This document shows positions 33,145 to 42,746 of a DNA stretch of 64,000 nt, one piece after another. The translations under genes and the position numbers were made by a program. The notes beneath the pieces are model-generated. The model made no database searches. It was given only the letters and a program-made list of their open reading frames with translations, and was not told where the DNA came from. How positions within the stretch are numbered: the first letter of the stretch is position 1; each line of letters opens with the position of its first letter. This DNA is from JAAYFT01 sp036562765 (GTDB lineage Bacteria > Bacillota > Clostridia > Tissierellales > Tissierellaceae), in NCBI GenBank assembly GCA_036562765.1, contig DATCJO010000173.1:1-64000 (forward strand), read 5' to 3'.

Positions 33145-34074
33145 TTAAATATAAATCTTAACCTTTGCATTTTCTCTTAATTGTTGTAAGTTATCATAAT
33201 ATTTTTGTTCCTTTAAAAATTCAATTATATCATCTTTCAATGACTCAAATGTATCTCTCTTATCTTCAACCCGTATAATATGATATCCAACTTCAGTCTT
33301 TACTAAATCACTTGTTTCTCCTGGCTCTAAGGAAAATGCAGCTTCTTCAAATTCTGCAATCATACTTCCTTTACCAAAATATCCTAAATCTCCGCCATTC
33401 ATAGCAGAAACCTTATCTACAGATACTTCTTCAGCTACTTTGGCAAAGTCTTCTCCATTTTTTAATCTTTCTAATACTTCTTTGCCTTCTTCTTCTGTTT
33501 TAACTAATATATGTCTAGCACGGATAACAACTAAATCATCTTTATTTTCTTCAAAATATTCTTGGGCTTCTTCTTCAGTTACAGTTGCATTTTCTATGAA
33601 ATATTCTTTATGCTTATTAAGCAATAAGTCGTTCTTGATGCTTTCTGCCAAAAATTCCTTTGTAATAAAACTATTTTCTAAAGTCTCATTAAACTGTTCT
33701 TCTCCGCCAAACAATTGAACATATTGATTTAAAACAGCATTTACTTCATCATCAGTAACCTCTAAGTTAGCCTTACTAGCTTCATTGGCAATTATCTTTT
33801 CCATTATGAGCATTTCCAATATATCTTCTTTTAATTCTTCTTCACCAGTTTTCCCAGTTTCTTCATTCACTTGTTTTAAGGAACCTTCACCAAGTTGTTG
33901 CTCAGTAATGTTTTTGTAGATTTCAAACCTAGTATTAAACTCGTCCTCAGTTATTCCTACTCCATCAACCTTTGCAACCAATCCTTCTTCTTTTTTACTG
34001 CAACCAATAATGCTCATTGCTAGCACAAAAATCAAAAAAAAGCTAAAAATTCTCTTTTGTCTTATGCCCTTCAA
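33145..34074 (-). CDS. PrsA-like lipoprotein peptidyl-prolyl isomerase
   Basis: An extracytoplasmic foldase. The 309-residue protein starts with a lipoprotein signal peptide ending in the lipobox SIIGC (Cys about residue 25), then a SurA-N-like helical domain (about 35-175), a parvulin rotamase domain with RARHILVKTEEEGKEVLERL and NGGDLGYFGKGSM, EFEEAAFSLEPGE and VGYHIIRVEDK (about 185-275), and a C-terminal helix. It follows mfd by 39 nt. A PrsA-type gene in this place occurs in Clostridia. Confidence 0.93.
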   Translation of the reverse strand: MKGIRQKRIFSFFLIFVLAMSIIGCSKKEEGLVAKVDGVGITEDEFNTRFEIYKNITEQQLGEGSLKQVNEETGKTGEEELKEDILEMLIMEKIIANEASKANLEVTDDEVNAVLNQYVQLFGGEEQFNETLENSFITKEFLAESIKNDLLLNKHKEYFIENATVTEEEAQEYFEENKDDLVVIRARHILVKTEEEGKEVLERLKNGEDFAKVAEEVSVDKVSAMNGGDLGYFGKGSMIAEFEEAAFSLEPGETSDLVKTEVGYHIIRVEDKRDTFESLKDDIIEFLKEQKYYDNLQQLRENAKVKIYI

Positions 34075-34113
34075 TTATAACATCCTCTCTTTTAAAATTT
34101 TTAATAGTATTAA

Positions 34114-37100
34114 TTATATATTATTTTTATTATGATTAAAACTATTAATTTTTTCTAACAGCAATTTCAATTCACTTAAAATGTTTTCCCTCCATCTAAA
34201 TCTAAATGAAGGCTCTTTAGATAGGTCGAAAGTTATTCTCCTGCCATATTCATCTGAAAGCATCTTCAAAAGTTCCAAAGATATATCTTCAAGGGACTTA
34301 AATTCTAAGATAACTTCTGAATCCTCTTGATATATATTCTTGATGTTGTTCCTGCTTCCTAAATACCTTATATAAGATACATCCATGAGGTTATAGACTT
34401 CTTTAGGTATATCACTAAACCTGTCAATTAATTCATCTACTAAATCACTGTATTCATCCACATTAGTAATAGCTGCAATCTTTTTATAAATCTCAATTTT
34501 TTGTTCTTCATCTTCAATATATTTATCAGAAATAAACCCATCTACTTTTACATCTATAGTAGTATCGATTTGTTCTTCTACTTTTTCACCTTTTAATTTC
34601 TTAATGGCTTCTTGTAAGTATTTAACATAAAGGTCGTATCCTATGGCTTCAATATGGCCATGCTGCTCTGTTCCAAGCAAATTGCCTGCTCCTCTTATTT
34701 CCAAGTCTCTCATGGCTATTTTAAATCCTGAGCCAAATTCTGTAAACTCCTTTATGGCCCTTAACCTCTTTTCTGCAACTTCAGAAAGCACTTTGTTCTT
34801 TTCATAGACAAAATAGCTGTAGGCTATCCTGTTTGACCTTCCTACTCTTCCTCTTAATTGATATAACTGAGACAAGCCAAACTTGTCTGCATCATAGACT
34901 ATTATAGTATTTACATTGGCTATATCTAATCCTGTTTCAATAATCGTAGTACATACTAAAACATCTATTTCTTTTTCTAAAAAGCTTATCATTACCTTTT
35001 CCAATTCTCTTTCGCTCATTTGGCCATGGCCAATGCCAAATCTCGCTTCAGGTACTAGTTTTTTTAGCTCAGAAGCCATTTTTTCTATGGTTTCTACCCT
35101 GTTGTAGACAAAATAAACTTGACCACCTCTGGCTAGTTCCTTTAAAATTGCATCCCTAATCATCTGCTCATTATATTCTACTACATAAGTCTGGACTGGA
35201 TACCTTTCTTCTGGAGGATCTTCTATAACAGACATATCCCTAATGCCAGACAAAGACATGTGTAAAGTCCTTGGAATTGGTGTAGCAGTCAGAGTAAGGA
35301 CATCTACAGTTTCCTTTAACTTCTTTAAAGCTTCTTTATGCTTTACCCCAAATCTCTGCTCTTCGTCTATAATAAGCAGCCCTAAATCTTTAAAAGCAAC
35401 ATCTTTAGATAACAGCCTATGGGTCCCCACTATAATATCTATAACACCGTTTTTGACATTTTCTATAATTGCTTTCTGCTCAGCTCTAGTTCTAAACCTG
35501 CTTAAAACATCAACTCTTACTGGAAAGCTAGCAAACCTTTCCTTTATGGTATTATAATGCTGTTGAGCCAGTATAGTGGTGGGTACAAGAAATGCCACTT
35601 GTTTGCTGTCCATTACAGCCTTAAATGCTGCCCTTAAAGCCACCTCGGTTTTACCATAGCCTACATCTCCGCAAAGAAGTCTGTCCATTGGCTTAGGCTT
35701 CTCCATGTCTCTTTTTATTTCTTGTATGCTCCTTAGCTGGCCTTCTGTTTCTTCATAGGGGAATAAATCTTCAAATTGCCTTTGCCATTCTCCGTCCTTT
35801 GAAAAGGCATAACCTTTGCAGCTTTCCCTTTTAGCATATAGCTCCAATAGGTCTTGAGCTAAATTCTCCACAGCCTTCTTTGCTCTTTCCTTGGTTCTCA
35901 CCCAGTCTGTACTGGAAAGCTTGTTTATTTTTGGCTTTACTCCATCTGCACCAATATATTTTTGGACTAGATGCATTTGGTCAACAGGAACATACAGCTT
36001 GTCTTCTCCTTTATATTTGATGGTTAAATAATCTTTTTTAACACCTTGTACATTTAGCTGTACAATTCCTTCATAAATCCCAATTCCGTGGTTTTCATGT
36101 ACAACATAATCGTTTATCTTCAAATCTGCAAGGTTTATTATCTTTTCAGCATCTTTTTTCTTTTCCTTTTTAGCCTTTTTCTTCCCAACACCAAAGATTT
36201 CCCTATCGCTTATCACAGCCAGCTTAATCTGAGTATATTCAAAACCGCTGTTTATATTGGCTGGTGTTATAAATACCTGACTGGACTTAATTTCGCAGTT
36301 TCTATCTAGCATTACGCTGGCCTCAATATCCATGGATGATAATATTTCCCTCAGCCTTTCTGCCCTTTCCTGGTTGCTTGTTAATAATATTATCTTATAT
36401 CCTCTATACCTATAATGGTTGATATCTTCCTTTAAAAGCTCCATTTGATTGTGATAAGGCTGCATGCTCTTGTTTACAAAATTATAAATGGACTTAGGCT
36501 TAAATACATTATCGCCAATCAATAAAATGCTGTTAACAATACATACTCTTTCTTTAATTTTATCTAGAATATCTTCATACCTGTAAAGAATATTTGCATG
36601 GGAAGGCAATAGTTCCCCTACTTCATAAAGATCAGTAAATTTTATCTTGAAATCTTCCATTGAATTTTTGGCCTTTTCATCAACTCTTTTTGGCTCATCG
36701 ATAAATACTATGGCATCCTTATTTAAATATCCTAAAATGGAAGTTAGCTTTTCATCTGGTATATAAGGTGTCAACAAATCCCTATTAGATATAAAAAGCT
36801 TCTCAGCTAAAAATTCTTTATATTTGTTAAATTTATTCTCAATATTCCCCTTTTCTAATGTATTCCTTTTTCCTTTTGACAAGGCCTTTTTCATATCTTC
36901 ATCGAGTTTCTTTACCATCATGTCCCTATACTCATCAAGTATAAGAACTTCCATTACAGGGGTTATAACAGTACTATTCAAGTTTTCAATGGATTTTTGG
37001 CTTATGACATCAAAAGTTCGTATAGAATCTACTTCTACATCAAAAAATTCTATTCTATAGGGATTTTGGCTGTAGGGAGGGAAAAAGTCTAGTATGCCAC

Positions 37101-37632
37101 CTCTAACGCTGAACTGTCCCTTGCCCTCTACCATGTTAACCTTCTCGTAGCCACCACTTAAAAGGATTTCCTTTAACAAATCTAAATCTACTTCATCACC
37201 TACATTTATCCTTTTGGAATAAGCTTCAAAGATATCTCTAGAAATAAGCTTTTCAAATAAGGCATCTATGGTAGTTACTACAATAACATTTTCCCCTTTA
37301 GCTAGTTTTGAAATTACTTCCATCCTCTCATTTATCCAGTCATGGCTGTAGGCATCCACATCATAAAAAAGGATTTCCCTTTTGGGAAATAAAATGACAT
37401 TATGGCCACCTAAGCCCTTTATATCTTCATAAATTTTTTTACATTTAACATCGTTGTGGGTAATAACTAAAATCTGTTTTCCTGTATGGTTGTTTAAGGC
37501 ATAGAGAAAGTGCCCCATGCTTTCATCTATTATTCCATAAGTTGCTATGGGACTTGTCCCGTTATTTATATCCTCATTAAGCCTTTTGTATGATTCCAAA
37601 TTCTTTAGCTGGTCAATTAAAAAATCTGCCAT
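34114..37632 (-). CDS. mfd: Transcription-repair coupling factor Mfd
   Basis: An ATP-driven translocase that removes RNA polymerase stalled at DNA damage and recruits UvrA. At 1172 residues it is full length: the UvrB-like N-terminal part with GGYEKVNMVEGKGQFSVRGG, a CarD-like RNA-polymerase interaction domain (NDYVVHENHGIGIYEGI, about residues 495-560), the RecG-like helicase with LLCGDVGYGKTEVALRA (Walker A) and LLIIDEEQRFGVKHKE, the YQLRGRVGRSNR motif VI, and the C-terminal TRCF domain. Between pth and the PrsA-like gene; the small fin gene of Bacillus is absent. Confidence 0.97.
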   Translation of the reverse strand: MADFLIDQLKNLESYKRLNEDINNGTSPIATYGIIDESMGHFLYALNNHTGKQILVITHNDVKCKKIYEDIKGLGGHNVILFPKREILFYDVDAYSHDWINERMEVISKLAKGENVIVVTTIDALFEKLISRDIFEAYSKRINVGDEVDLDLLKEILLSGGYEKVNMVEGKGQFSVRGGILDFFPPYSQNPYRIEFFDVEVDSIRTFDVISQKSIENLNSTVITPVMEVLILDEYRDMMVKKLDEDMKKALSKGKRNTLEKGNIENKFNKYKEFLAEKLFISNRDLLTPYIPDEKLTSILGYLNKDAIVFIDEPKRVDEKAKNSMEDFKIKFTDLYEVGELLPSHANILYRYEDILDKIKERVCIVNSILLIGDNVFKPKSIYNFVNKSMQPYHNQMELLKEDINHYRYRGYKIILLTSNQERAERLREILSSMDIEASVMLDRNCEIKSSQVFITPANINSGFEYTQIKLAVISDREIFGVGKKKAKKEKKKDAEKIINLADLKINDYVVHENHGIGIYEGIVQLNVQGVKKDYLTIKYKGEDKLYVPVDQMHLVQKYIGADGVKPKINKLSSTDWVRTKERAKKAVENLAQDLLELYAKRESCKGYAFSKDGEWQRQFEDLFPYEETEGQLRSIQEIKRDMEKPKPMDRLLCGDVGYGKTEVALRAAFKAVMDSKQVAFLVPTTILAQQHYNTIKERFASFPVRVDVLSRFRTRAEQKAIIENVKNGVIDIIVGTHRLLSKDVAFKDLGLLIIDEEQRFGVKHKEALKKLKETVDVLTLTATPIPRTLHMSLSGIRDMSVIEDPPEERYPVQTYVVEYNEQMIRDAILKELARGGQVYFVYNRVETIEKMASELKKLVPEARFGIGHGQMSERELEKVMISFLEKEIDVLVCTTIIETGLDIANVNTIIVYDADKFGLSQLYQLRGRVGRSNRIAYSYFVYEKNKVLSEVAEKRLRAIKEFTEFGSGFKIAMRDLEIRGAGNLLGTEQHGHIEAIGYDLYVKYLQEAIKKLKGEKVEEQIDTTIDVKVDGFISDKYIEDEEQKIEIYKKIAAITNVDEYSDLVDELIDRFSDIPKEVYNLMDVSYIRYLGSRNNIKNIYQEDSEVILEFKSLEDISLELLKMLSDEYGRRITFDLSKEPSFRFRWRENILSELKLLLEKINSFNHNKNNI

Positions 37633-37660
37633 TTCATCACCCCTCGAGGAAAACGCCTTA

Positions 37661-37681
37661 AGCCCAGGTTTAACCCTGGGC
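37661..37681 (-). other. Small hairpin between pth and mfd
   Basis: GCCCAGG-GTTAAA-CCTGGGC overlaps the pth stop codon. No U-run follows, so termination is doubtful; it may only stabilise or process the mRNA. Confidence 0.4.
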
Positions 37682-38251
37682 CCTACTTGTCTTATTATTA
37701 AATTTATTCATTGCAGCATCTATGCCTTCTTTTATTATTGCTTCTACTGATTCAGCTGCCAGCAATAACGCTTCATCAATGGCTTCTCTCTCTTCTTTAG
37801 AAAACCTGCTTAAAACAAAATCAGCTAAATCTTGATTCTCTTTCTTTTTCCCTATGCCTATTTTTACTCTGGGAAAATTGTCATTTTCCAATAAATAGAT
37901 TATTGACTTCAACCCATTGTGGGTTCCAGCACTTCCTTTCCTTTTAATGCGGATAGAAGCAAAGTCAATGTCAATGTCATCAACAATCACTATGATGTTT
38001 TCAACAGGAATTTTATAGAAATCATATATTTCTTTTACAGTTATACCACTGTTATTCATATAAGTCTGAGGTTTTACCAATAATACCTTTTCATCTCCAA
38101 TAAAGCCTTCGCCATAAACAGATTTAAACTTTATCTTGTTTATCTTTATTTTATTCCTGCTTGCTAATATATCTATTGTATCAAATCCAACATTATGCCT
38201 AGTTTTTTCATAAGCCCTACCAGGATTGCCCAATCCTACTACTACAAACAA
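37670..38251 (-). CDS. pth: Peptidyl-tRNA hydrolase
   Basis: Frees tRNA from prematurely released peptidyl-tRNA. The 193-residue protein has the usual length and the signatures VVGLGNPGRAYEKTRHNVGF (with the catalytic His in the last part), KPQTYMNNSG, and DDIDIDFASIRIKRKGSAGTHNGLKSI. Twelve nucleotides separate it from prs, so the operon glmU-prs-pth-mfd continues. Confidence 0.97.
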   Translation of the reverse strand: MFVVVGLGNPGRAYEKTRHNVGFDTIDILASRNKIKINKIKFKSVYGEGFIGDEKVLLVKPQTYMNNSGITVKEIYDFYKIPVENIIVIVDDIDIDFASIRIKRKGSAGTHNGLKSIIYLLENDNFPRVKIGIGKKKENQDLADFVLSRFSKEEREAIDEALLLAAESVEAIIKEGIDAAMNKFNNKTSRAQG

Positions 38252-38262
38252 TGGATCAACTC

Positions 38263-39213
38263 CTATTCTTCAAATAGTTTACTCACAGATTCATTTTCAT
38301 GAATCCTCTTTATAGCTTCAGCAAACAGTGGAGCTACAGATACAATCTCTATTTTATCAATTTTCTTTTCTTCATTCAAAGGAATTGTATCTGTAATGAT
38401 GAATTTTTCTAGCTCAGAGTTCTCTATCCTTTCCAATGCAGGGCCTGATAATACTCCATGGGTAGCACAGCCATAGATTTTTTTAGCCCCAAAGTTTTTC
38501 AATACAGATGCAGCCTTAGTTATTGTCCCTGCTGTATCTATTATGTCATCTATTAATATTGCATTCTTTCCTTCTATATCTCCAATAACATTCATAACTT
38601 CGGAAACATTTGCCTTTGGCCTTCTCTTCTCTATTATAGCTATTGGCAAATCCAATAAATTAGCAAAGCTCCTAGCCCTTGTAACTCCTCCTAAATCTGG
38701 AGAAACTACTACAGTATCTTCATCTGCAATATCTTTAAAATACTCAGCCAAAATAGGTACGCCTGATAAGTGGTCTACAGGAATGTTGAAATAACCTTGA
38801 ATTTGTGCAGCATGCAAATCCATGCTTATAACCCTATCTGCTCCTGCCACAGTTAGTAAATCTGCCACCAATTTTGCTGTAATTGGCTCCCTTGCCTTAG
38901 TTTTTCTATCCTGCCTTGCATAGCCATAGTATGGTAAAACTGCATTGATTCTACCTGCTGATGCTCTCTTCATTGCATCTATTAATATTAACACTTCCAT
39001 TAGATTATCATTTACTGGGCTGCAAGTGGATTGTATAATGAATACATCCATTCCCCTAACTGTTTCTCCAATGTTTACGCTTATTTCACCATCGCTAAAT
39101 CTGCTTACTTCACATACTCCAAGTGGTTTTCCTAATGCCTTACAAATTTTTTCTGCAAGATCCTTATTGGAATTTCCTGAAAATATCTTTATACCACCTA
39201 CACATGAATTCAT
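38263..39213 (-). CDS. prs: Ribose-phosphate pyrophosphokinase
   Basis: Makes PRPP from ribose 5-phosphate and ATP for purine, pyrimidine, His and Trp synthesis. The 316-residue protein contains VLPYYGYARQDRK in the ATP-binding loop, DLHAAQIQGYFNIPVDHL, and the PRPP-binding loop ILIDDIIDTAGTI. Located between glmU and pth as in Bacillus (without ctc). Confidence 0.97.
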   Translation of the reverse strand: MNSCVGGIKIFSGNSNKDLAEKICKALGKPLGVCEVSRFSDGEISVNIGETVRGMDVFIIQSTCSPVNDNLMEVLILIDAMKRASAGRINAVLPYYGYARQDRKTKAREPITAKLVADLLTVAGADRVISMDLHAAQIQGYFNIPVDHLSGVPILAEYFKDIADEDTVVVSPDLGGVTRARSFANLLDLPIAIIEKRRPKANVSEVMNVIGDIEGKNAILIDDIIDTAGTITKAASVLKNFGAKKIYGCATHGVLSGPALERIENSELEKFIITDTIPLNEEKKIDKIEIVSVAPLFAEAIKRIHENESVSKLFEE

Positions 39214-39234
39214 TATAATTTCCTCCTAAGCTTC

Positions 39235-40614
39235 TTATTTTTTTAATCCTTTTTTCTCAACCCAACCAGGAATATTAACCTGACGGGCTCTAGCAACGCT
39301 TAATTCCCCTTCTTTGACTTCTTTAGTAATTGTAGACCCAGCTGCTATATAAGCCCAAGGCTCTATATTAACAGGGGCTACAAGGTTAGAATTGCTGCCT
39401 ATAAATGCATTGTCTCCTACTGTAGTTCTATGTTTTTGCCTTCCATCATAATTTACAAATACAACGCCACATCCTATATTGACATTTTTGCCAACATCAG
39501 CGTCTCCTATATATGCTAGATGGCTTGCCTTTGTATTATCCATTATATTTGAATTTTTAACTTCTACAAAATTGCCAATTTTTACATTTTTACCAATATG
39601 GCTGTTTGGCCTTAAATGAGCATAAGGCCCAATTTTTGTGTTTTCTCCTACAAAACTTTCCTCAATTACAGATGATTCAATGGATACACCATTTGAAATA
39701 ATGCTGTTTACAATCCTTGTATTACCTCTTATTATACAGTCTTCACCTATTTCAGTTTCCCCTTCCAATACAACTCCAGGATATATGATGGTATCCCTGC
39801 CAATTTTTACACTGTACTCAATATAGGTATTGCCAGGGTCAACAATAGTTACGCCATTTGCCATGTGATAGTTATTGATTCTGTCCCTCATTATTTTTTC
39901 ACAAAATGCCAACTGAACCCTTGAATTTACACCATGTATTTCTGATGCATCTTCTATTTTATATGCACCTACATTGTGGCCTTCACTTTTTAATATCTCT
40001 ATAACATCTGTAATATAGTACTCGTTTTGTGCATTGTTGTTATTTATCTTTGATAGGGATTCTTTTAAAAGCTTCCCATTAAAACAGTATATCCCAGAAT
40101 TAATTTCCTTAATCTTTTTTATTTCCTCTGAAGCATCTTTCTCTTCAACTATCTTCAAAATATTTCCATTATCTTCCCTTATAATTCTACCATAACCTGT
40201 AGGATTTTCTAGTTCTGCAGTAAGTACAGTTGCATCTAAATTGTTATCTTCATGGTATCTAATAAGTTTTTCAATTGTGCTTTCTCTAATAAGGGGAGTA
40301 TCTCCATAGAGAATAACTACTGTACTGCCATCTTCTATAAATTCTTCTGCTTGCATGACAGCAAAACCTGTGCCATAAGGTATGCCTTCGCCTATTGGCT
40401 GGGTTTTAAAAATAACATCTTCATCTTTAAAGTAATCCCTGACCTCATCCCCACTGTGCCCTACGATTACTATGTTCTTATCTACTTTAGCACCTTTGCT
40501 GGCTTCTAAAACATATTTAAGTAATGGTTTCCCACAAATCTTATGTAGTACCTTTGATGTTTTAGATTTCATCCGTGTGCTTTCACCAGCTGCTAATATT
40601 ATAGAAATATTCAT
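39235..40614 (-). CDS. glmU: Bifunctional GlcNAc-1-P uridyltransferase / GlcN-1-P acetyltransferase
   Basis: Makes UDP-GlcNAc for peptidoglycan. The 459-residue protein has the uridyltransferase domain (residues 1-230: ILAAGESTRMKSKTSKVLHKI, LYGDTPLI, NSGIYCF) and the left-handed beta-helix acetyltransferase domain (from about 250) with hexapeptide repeats and the HLAYIGDADVGKNVNIGCG and NYDGRQKHRT segments. It opens the glmU-prs-pth-mfd series, 126 nt after spoVG. Confidence 0.97.
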   Translation of the reverse strand: MNISIILAAGESTRMKSKTSKVLHKICGKPLLKYVLEASKGAKVDKNIVIVGHSGDEVRDYFKDEDVIFKTQPIGEGIPYGTGFAVMQAEEFIEDGSTVVILYGDTPLIRESTIEKLIRYHEDNNLDATVLTAELENPTGYGRIIREDNGNILKIVEEKDASEEIKKIKEINSGIYCFNGKLLKESLSKINNNNAQNEYYITDVIEILKSEGHNVGAYKIEDASEIHGVNSRVQLAFCEKIMRDRINNYHMANGVTIVDPGNTYIEYSVKIGRDTIIYPGVVLEGETEIGEDCIIRGNTRIVNSIISNGVSIESSVIEESFVGENTKIGPYAHLRPNSHIGKNVKIGNFVEVKNSNIMDNTKASHLAYIGDADVGKNVNIGCGVVFVNYDGRQKHRTTVGDNAFIGSNSNLVAPVNIEPWAYIAAGSTITKEVKEGELSVARARQVNIPGWVEKKGLKK

Positions 40615-40715
40615 AGCTTCACCTCGTCTTAAATTTATCTACCAAATATATTTTAACCTATTTAGATTATAAGTCCACAGTGAAAATAAAATTCCTTCAA
40701 TTTTACATTATAAAG

Positions 40716-40744
40716 TAAAAAAGGCCATTTAATGGCCTTTTTAC
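40716..40744 (-). terminator. spoVG terminator
   Basis: AAAAAGGCCA-TTTAA-TGGCCTTTTT overlaps the spoVG stop and is followed by TTTACTTTA on the minus strand. Confidence 0.85.
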
Positions 40745-41028
40745 TTGGAATCTCCAGCAGCTAATGCCTTTTCATATTCTTTAAAAATAGCTTCTTGAAC
40801 TTTTTGCCTAGTTTCAGAATTTATCGGATGAGCTATATCCCTAAATTCGCCATCCGCCATCTTTCTACTGGGCATAGCAACAAACAATCCATTTTGTCCT
40901 TCGATTATTTTAATATCATGTACAACAAATTCGTCGTCGAATGTAACAGAAACTATTGCTTTCATTTTCCCTTCATCAGTAATTTTTCTTAGTTTTACAT
41001 CAGTAACTTTCATTTGTAAATTCACCAT
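40741..41028 (-). CDS. spoVG: Septation/regulatory protein SpoVG
   Basis: A small nucleic-acid-binding regulator affecting septation and sporulation. The 95-residue protein shows the family start MKVTDVKLRKI (in-frame Met a few codons after the one used) and the FVAMPSRKMADGEFRDIAHPINSETRQKV region. The start here is GTG/ATG MVNLQMKVTD; MKVTDVKL is an equally possible start. A nearly perfect sigma-H promoter precedes it (41064-41092), as in Bacillus, where spoVG is a model sigma-H gene. Confidence 0.95.
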   Translation of the reverse strand: MVNLQMKVTDVKLRKITDEGKMKAIVSVTFDDEFVVHDIKIIEGQNGLFVAMPSRKMADGEFRDIAHPINSETRQKVQEAIFKEYEKALAAGDSK

Positions 41029-41063
41029 CCTTCATTTAAGTCAAAAACTATTTGGATAATTAT

Positions 41064-41092
41064 ATATTCTATACAAAATTAAAAATTCCTTC
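41064..41092 (-). promoter_or_regulatory. Sigma-H promoter of spoVG
   Basis: Minus strand GAAGGAATT (41092-41084), 11-nt spacer, ATAGAATAT (41072-41064), matching the sigma-H pattern RNAGGAWWW-N11/12-RNNGAATWW at every defined position. Confidence 0.8.
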
Positions 41093-41191
41093 TTTTTTTT
41101 GAAAAATTTTTTATTTTTTTCCTTTTTTTTCTACAATAAATCTGCAAACTTTACATAAAATGTTTTAATTGTTTTCTTTATCTTTCTAATA

Positions 41192-41200
41192 TGATATAAT
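41192..41200 (+). promoter_or_regulatory. Extended -10 promoter for murC
   Basis: TGATATAAT is an extended -10 element. The -35 region (TTTTCT or TTGTTT) is poor. The approximately 88-nt leader can form a hairpin ATTATTGT / ACAATAAT. Confidence 0.55.
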
Positions 41201-41294
41201 CTATCAGTGACAAATTATTGTTATTGGAATACAATAATATTAATACACAACGTTGGTAATAATAATAAGACAAAGAATCTTAGGAGGATAACTT

Positions 41295-42713
41295 ATGTTT
41301 GAATTTTTCTTAGATGACCATAAATATTCTACAGTTCACTTTATTGGAATTGGCGGAATTTCTATGAGTGCTTTAGCAGAAATATTGCTTTCCGAAGGAT
41401 ATAATGTTTCTGGTTCAGATACAAAGGACAGTTTAATCATAGAAAGGTTAAGAAAACTCGGAGCTAAAATATACATAGGACATGATGAAAAAAACTTACC
41501 AGAAAATGCAGATTTGGTCATATATACCGATGCAATTTCCAAAGACAATGTGGAATACTTAAAAGCAATTTCTTTAAATATACCTGTTGTAGATAGGGCT
41601 ACCTTTTTAGGGGCTCTAATGAAGAACTATAAGAATTCCATAGCAGTTTCAGGAACTCACGGGAAAACAACTACTACCAGTATGATTTCTACTATATTAA
41701 ATCATTCTAAATACAATCCAACTATCCTACTAGGTGGAGAATTGGATGAAATAGGTGGAAATATTAAATTGGGCTCAAGGGACCTTATAATCACCGAAGC
41801 TTGTGAATATAAGGGTAATATTTTAAAATATTTTCCTACAATAGCAATTATTTTAAATATGGATAATGATCATTTGGATTATTTTAAAAATATTGAGCAC
41901 ATACAAAATACATTTGTTGAATATGCCAAGAAACTACCAGAAAATGGATATTTAATCATAAATAACGATGATGCTGGAGCAGAAAAAGTCATTAAAAATA
42001 CAAGGGCAAATGTATATACCTATGGAATTCAAAGCGATGCTGACTTTAAGGCTGAAAATATTGCTTTAACAGAAGAAGGGTATCCTACCTATATATTGAA
42101 AACAAAGGACGGTAAAGCTTATAAAGTAAAGCTAAATGTCTTAGGAGTACACAATGTTTACAATTCACTAGCCAGTATTATAGCAGCCCAAATTTTTGGA
42201 ATACCGATAGAAGAAATACTAGAAAAAATATCCCATTATACTGGTGTTCACAGGAGATTAGAGCTTAAAGGATATTATAAAGGTGCAAAAGTAATTGACG
42301 ATTATGCCCATCATCCAACAGAAATTAAAGCCACATTGAATGCTTTAAGAAATGCTACGAAAGGAAATATTTATTGTGTATTTCAACCTCATACCTATTC
42401 TAGAACTAAGCTATTATTAAACAGCTTTGCTGAATCATTTGCTTCTGCAGATAAAATCATTATCACTGATATCTATGCTGCAAGGGAAAAGGATACTGGA
42501 CTTATTCATTCAAGGGATTTAGTAAATGCAATATTTGACAAGGGATTTGACGCCATATATCTTAGCACCTTCAAGGAAGTAGAAGAATACTTGATGAGCC
42601 ATGTTAAAAAAGATGATATAATACTCACTATGGGTGCAGGCAATGTATACCAAATTGGTGATTCCATTGTAAGGCATAGTAAAGCAAGCAATGATGAAAA
42701 AGCTGCTGTCTAA
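41295..42713 (+). CDS. murC: UDP-N-acetylmuramate--L-alanine ligase
   Basis: Adds L-Ala to UDP-MurNAc, the first peptide step of peptidoglycan synthesis. The 472-residue protein has an N-terminal Rossmann domain (HFIGIGGISMSALAEILLSEG), the ATP loop SGTHGKTTTTSMI (about residues 118-130), the EACEYKGNILKYFPT segment, and VIDDYAHHPTEIKATL in the C-terminal domain. A strong TTAGGAGG site precedes the ATG. It is divergent from spoVG and ends against an LCP gene. Confidence 0.97.
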   Translation: MFEFFLDDHKYSTVHFIGIGGISMSALAEILLSEGYNVSGSDTKDSLIIERLRKLGAKIYIGHDEKNLPENADLVIYTDAISKDNVEYLKAISLNIPVVDRATFLGALMKNYKNSIAVSGTHGKTTTTSMISTILNHSKYNPTILLGGELDEIGGNIKLGSRDLIITEACEYKGNILKYFPTIAIILNMDNDHLDYFKNIEHIQNTFVEYAKKLPENGYLIINNDDAGAEKVIKNTRANVYTYGIQSDADFKAENIALTEEGYPTYILKTKDGKAYKVKLNVLGVHNVYNSLASIIAAQIFGIPIEEILEKISHYTGVHRRLELKGYYKGAKVIDDYAHHPTEIKATLNALRNATKGNIYCVFQPHTYSRTKLLLNSFAESFASADKIIITDIYAAREKDTGLIHSRDLVNAIFDKGFDAIYLSTFKEVEEYLMSHVKKDDIILTMGAGNVYQIGDSIVRHSKASNDEKAAV

Positions 42714-42715
42714 AT

Positions 42716-42746
42716 AAAAATAAGGGCGATTGGTCGCCCTTTTATT
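42716..42746. terminator. Bidirectional terminator between murC and the LCP gene
   Basis: AAATAAGGGCGA-TTGG-TCGCCCTTTTATTT works on both strands for two converging genes. Confidence 0.85.

Noticed and set aside
40615..40740. Second sigma-H promoter before glmU (GAAGGAATT)
   Set aside because: The -35-like element is there, but no GAAT -10 element at the right distance.
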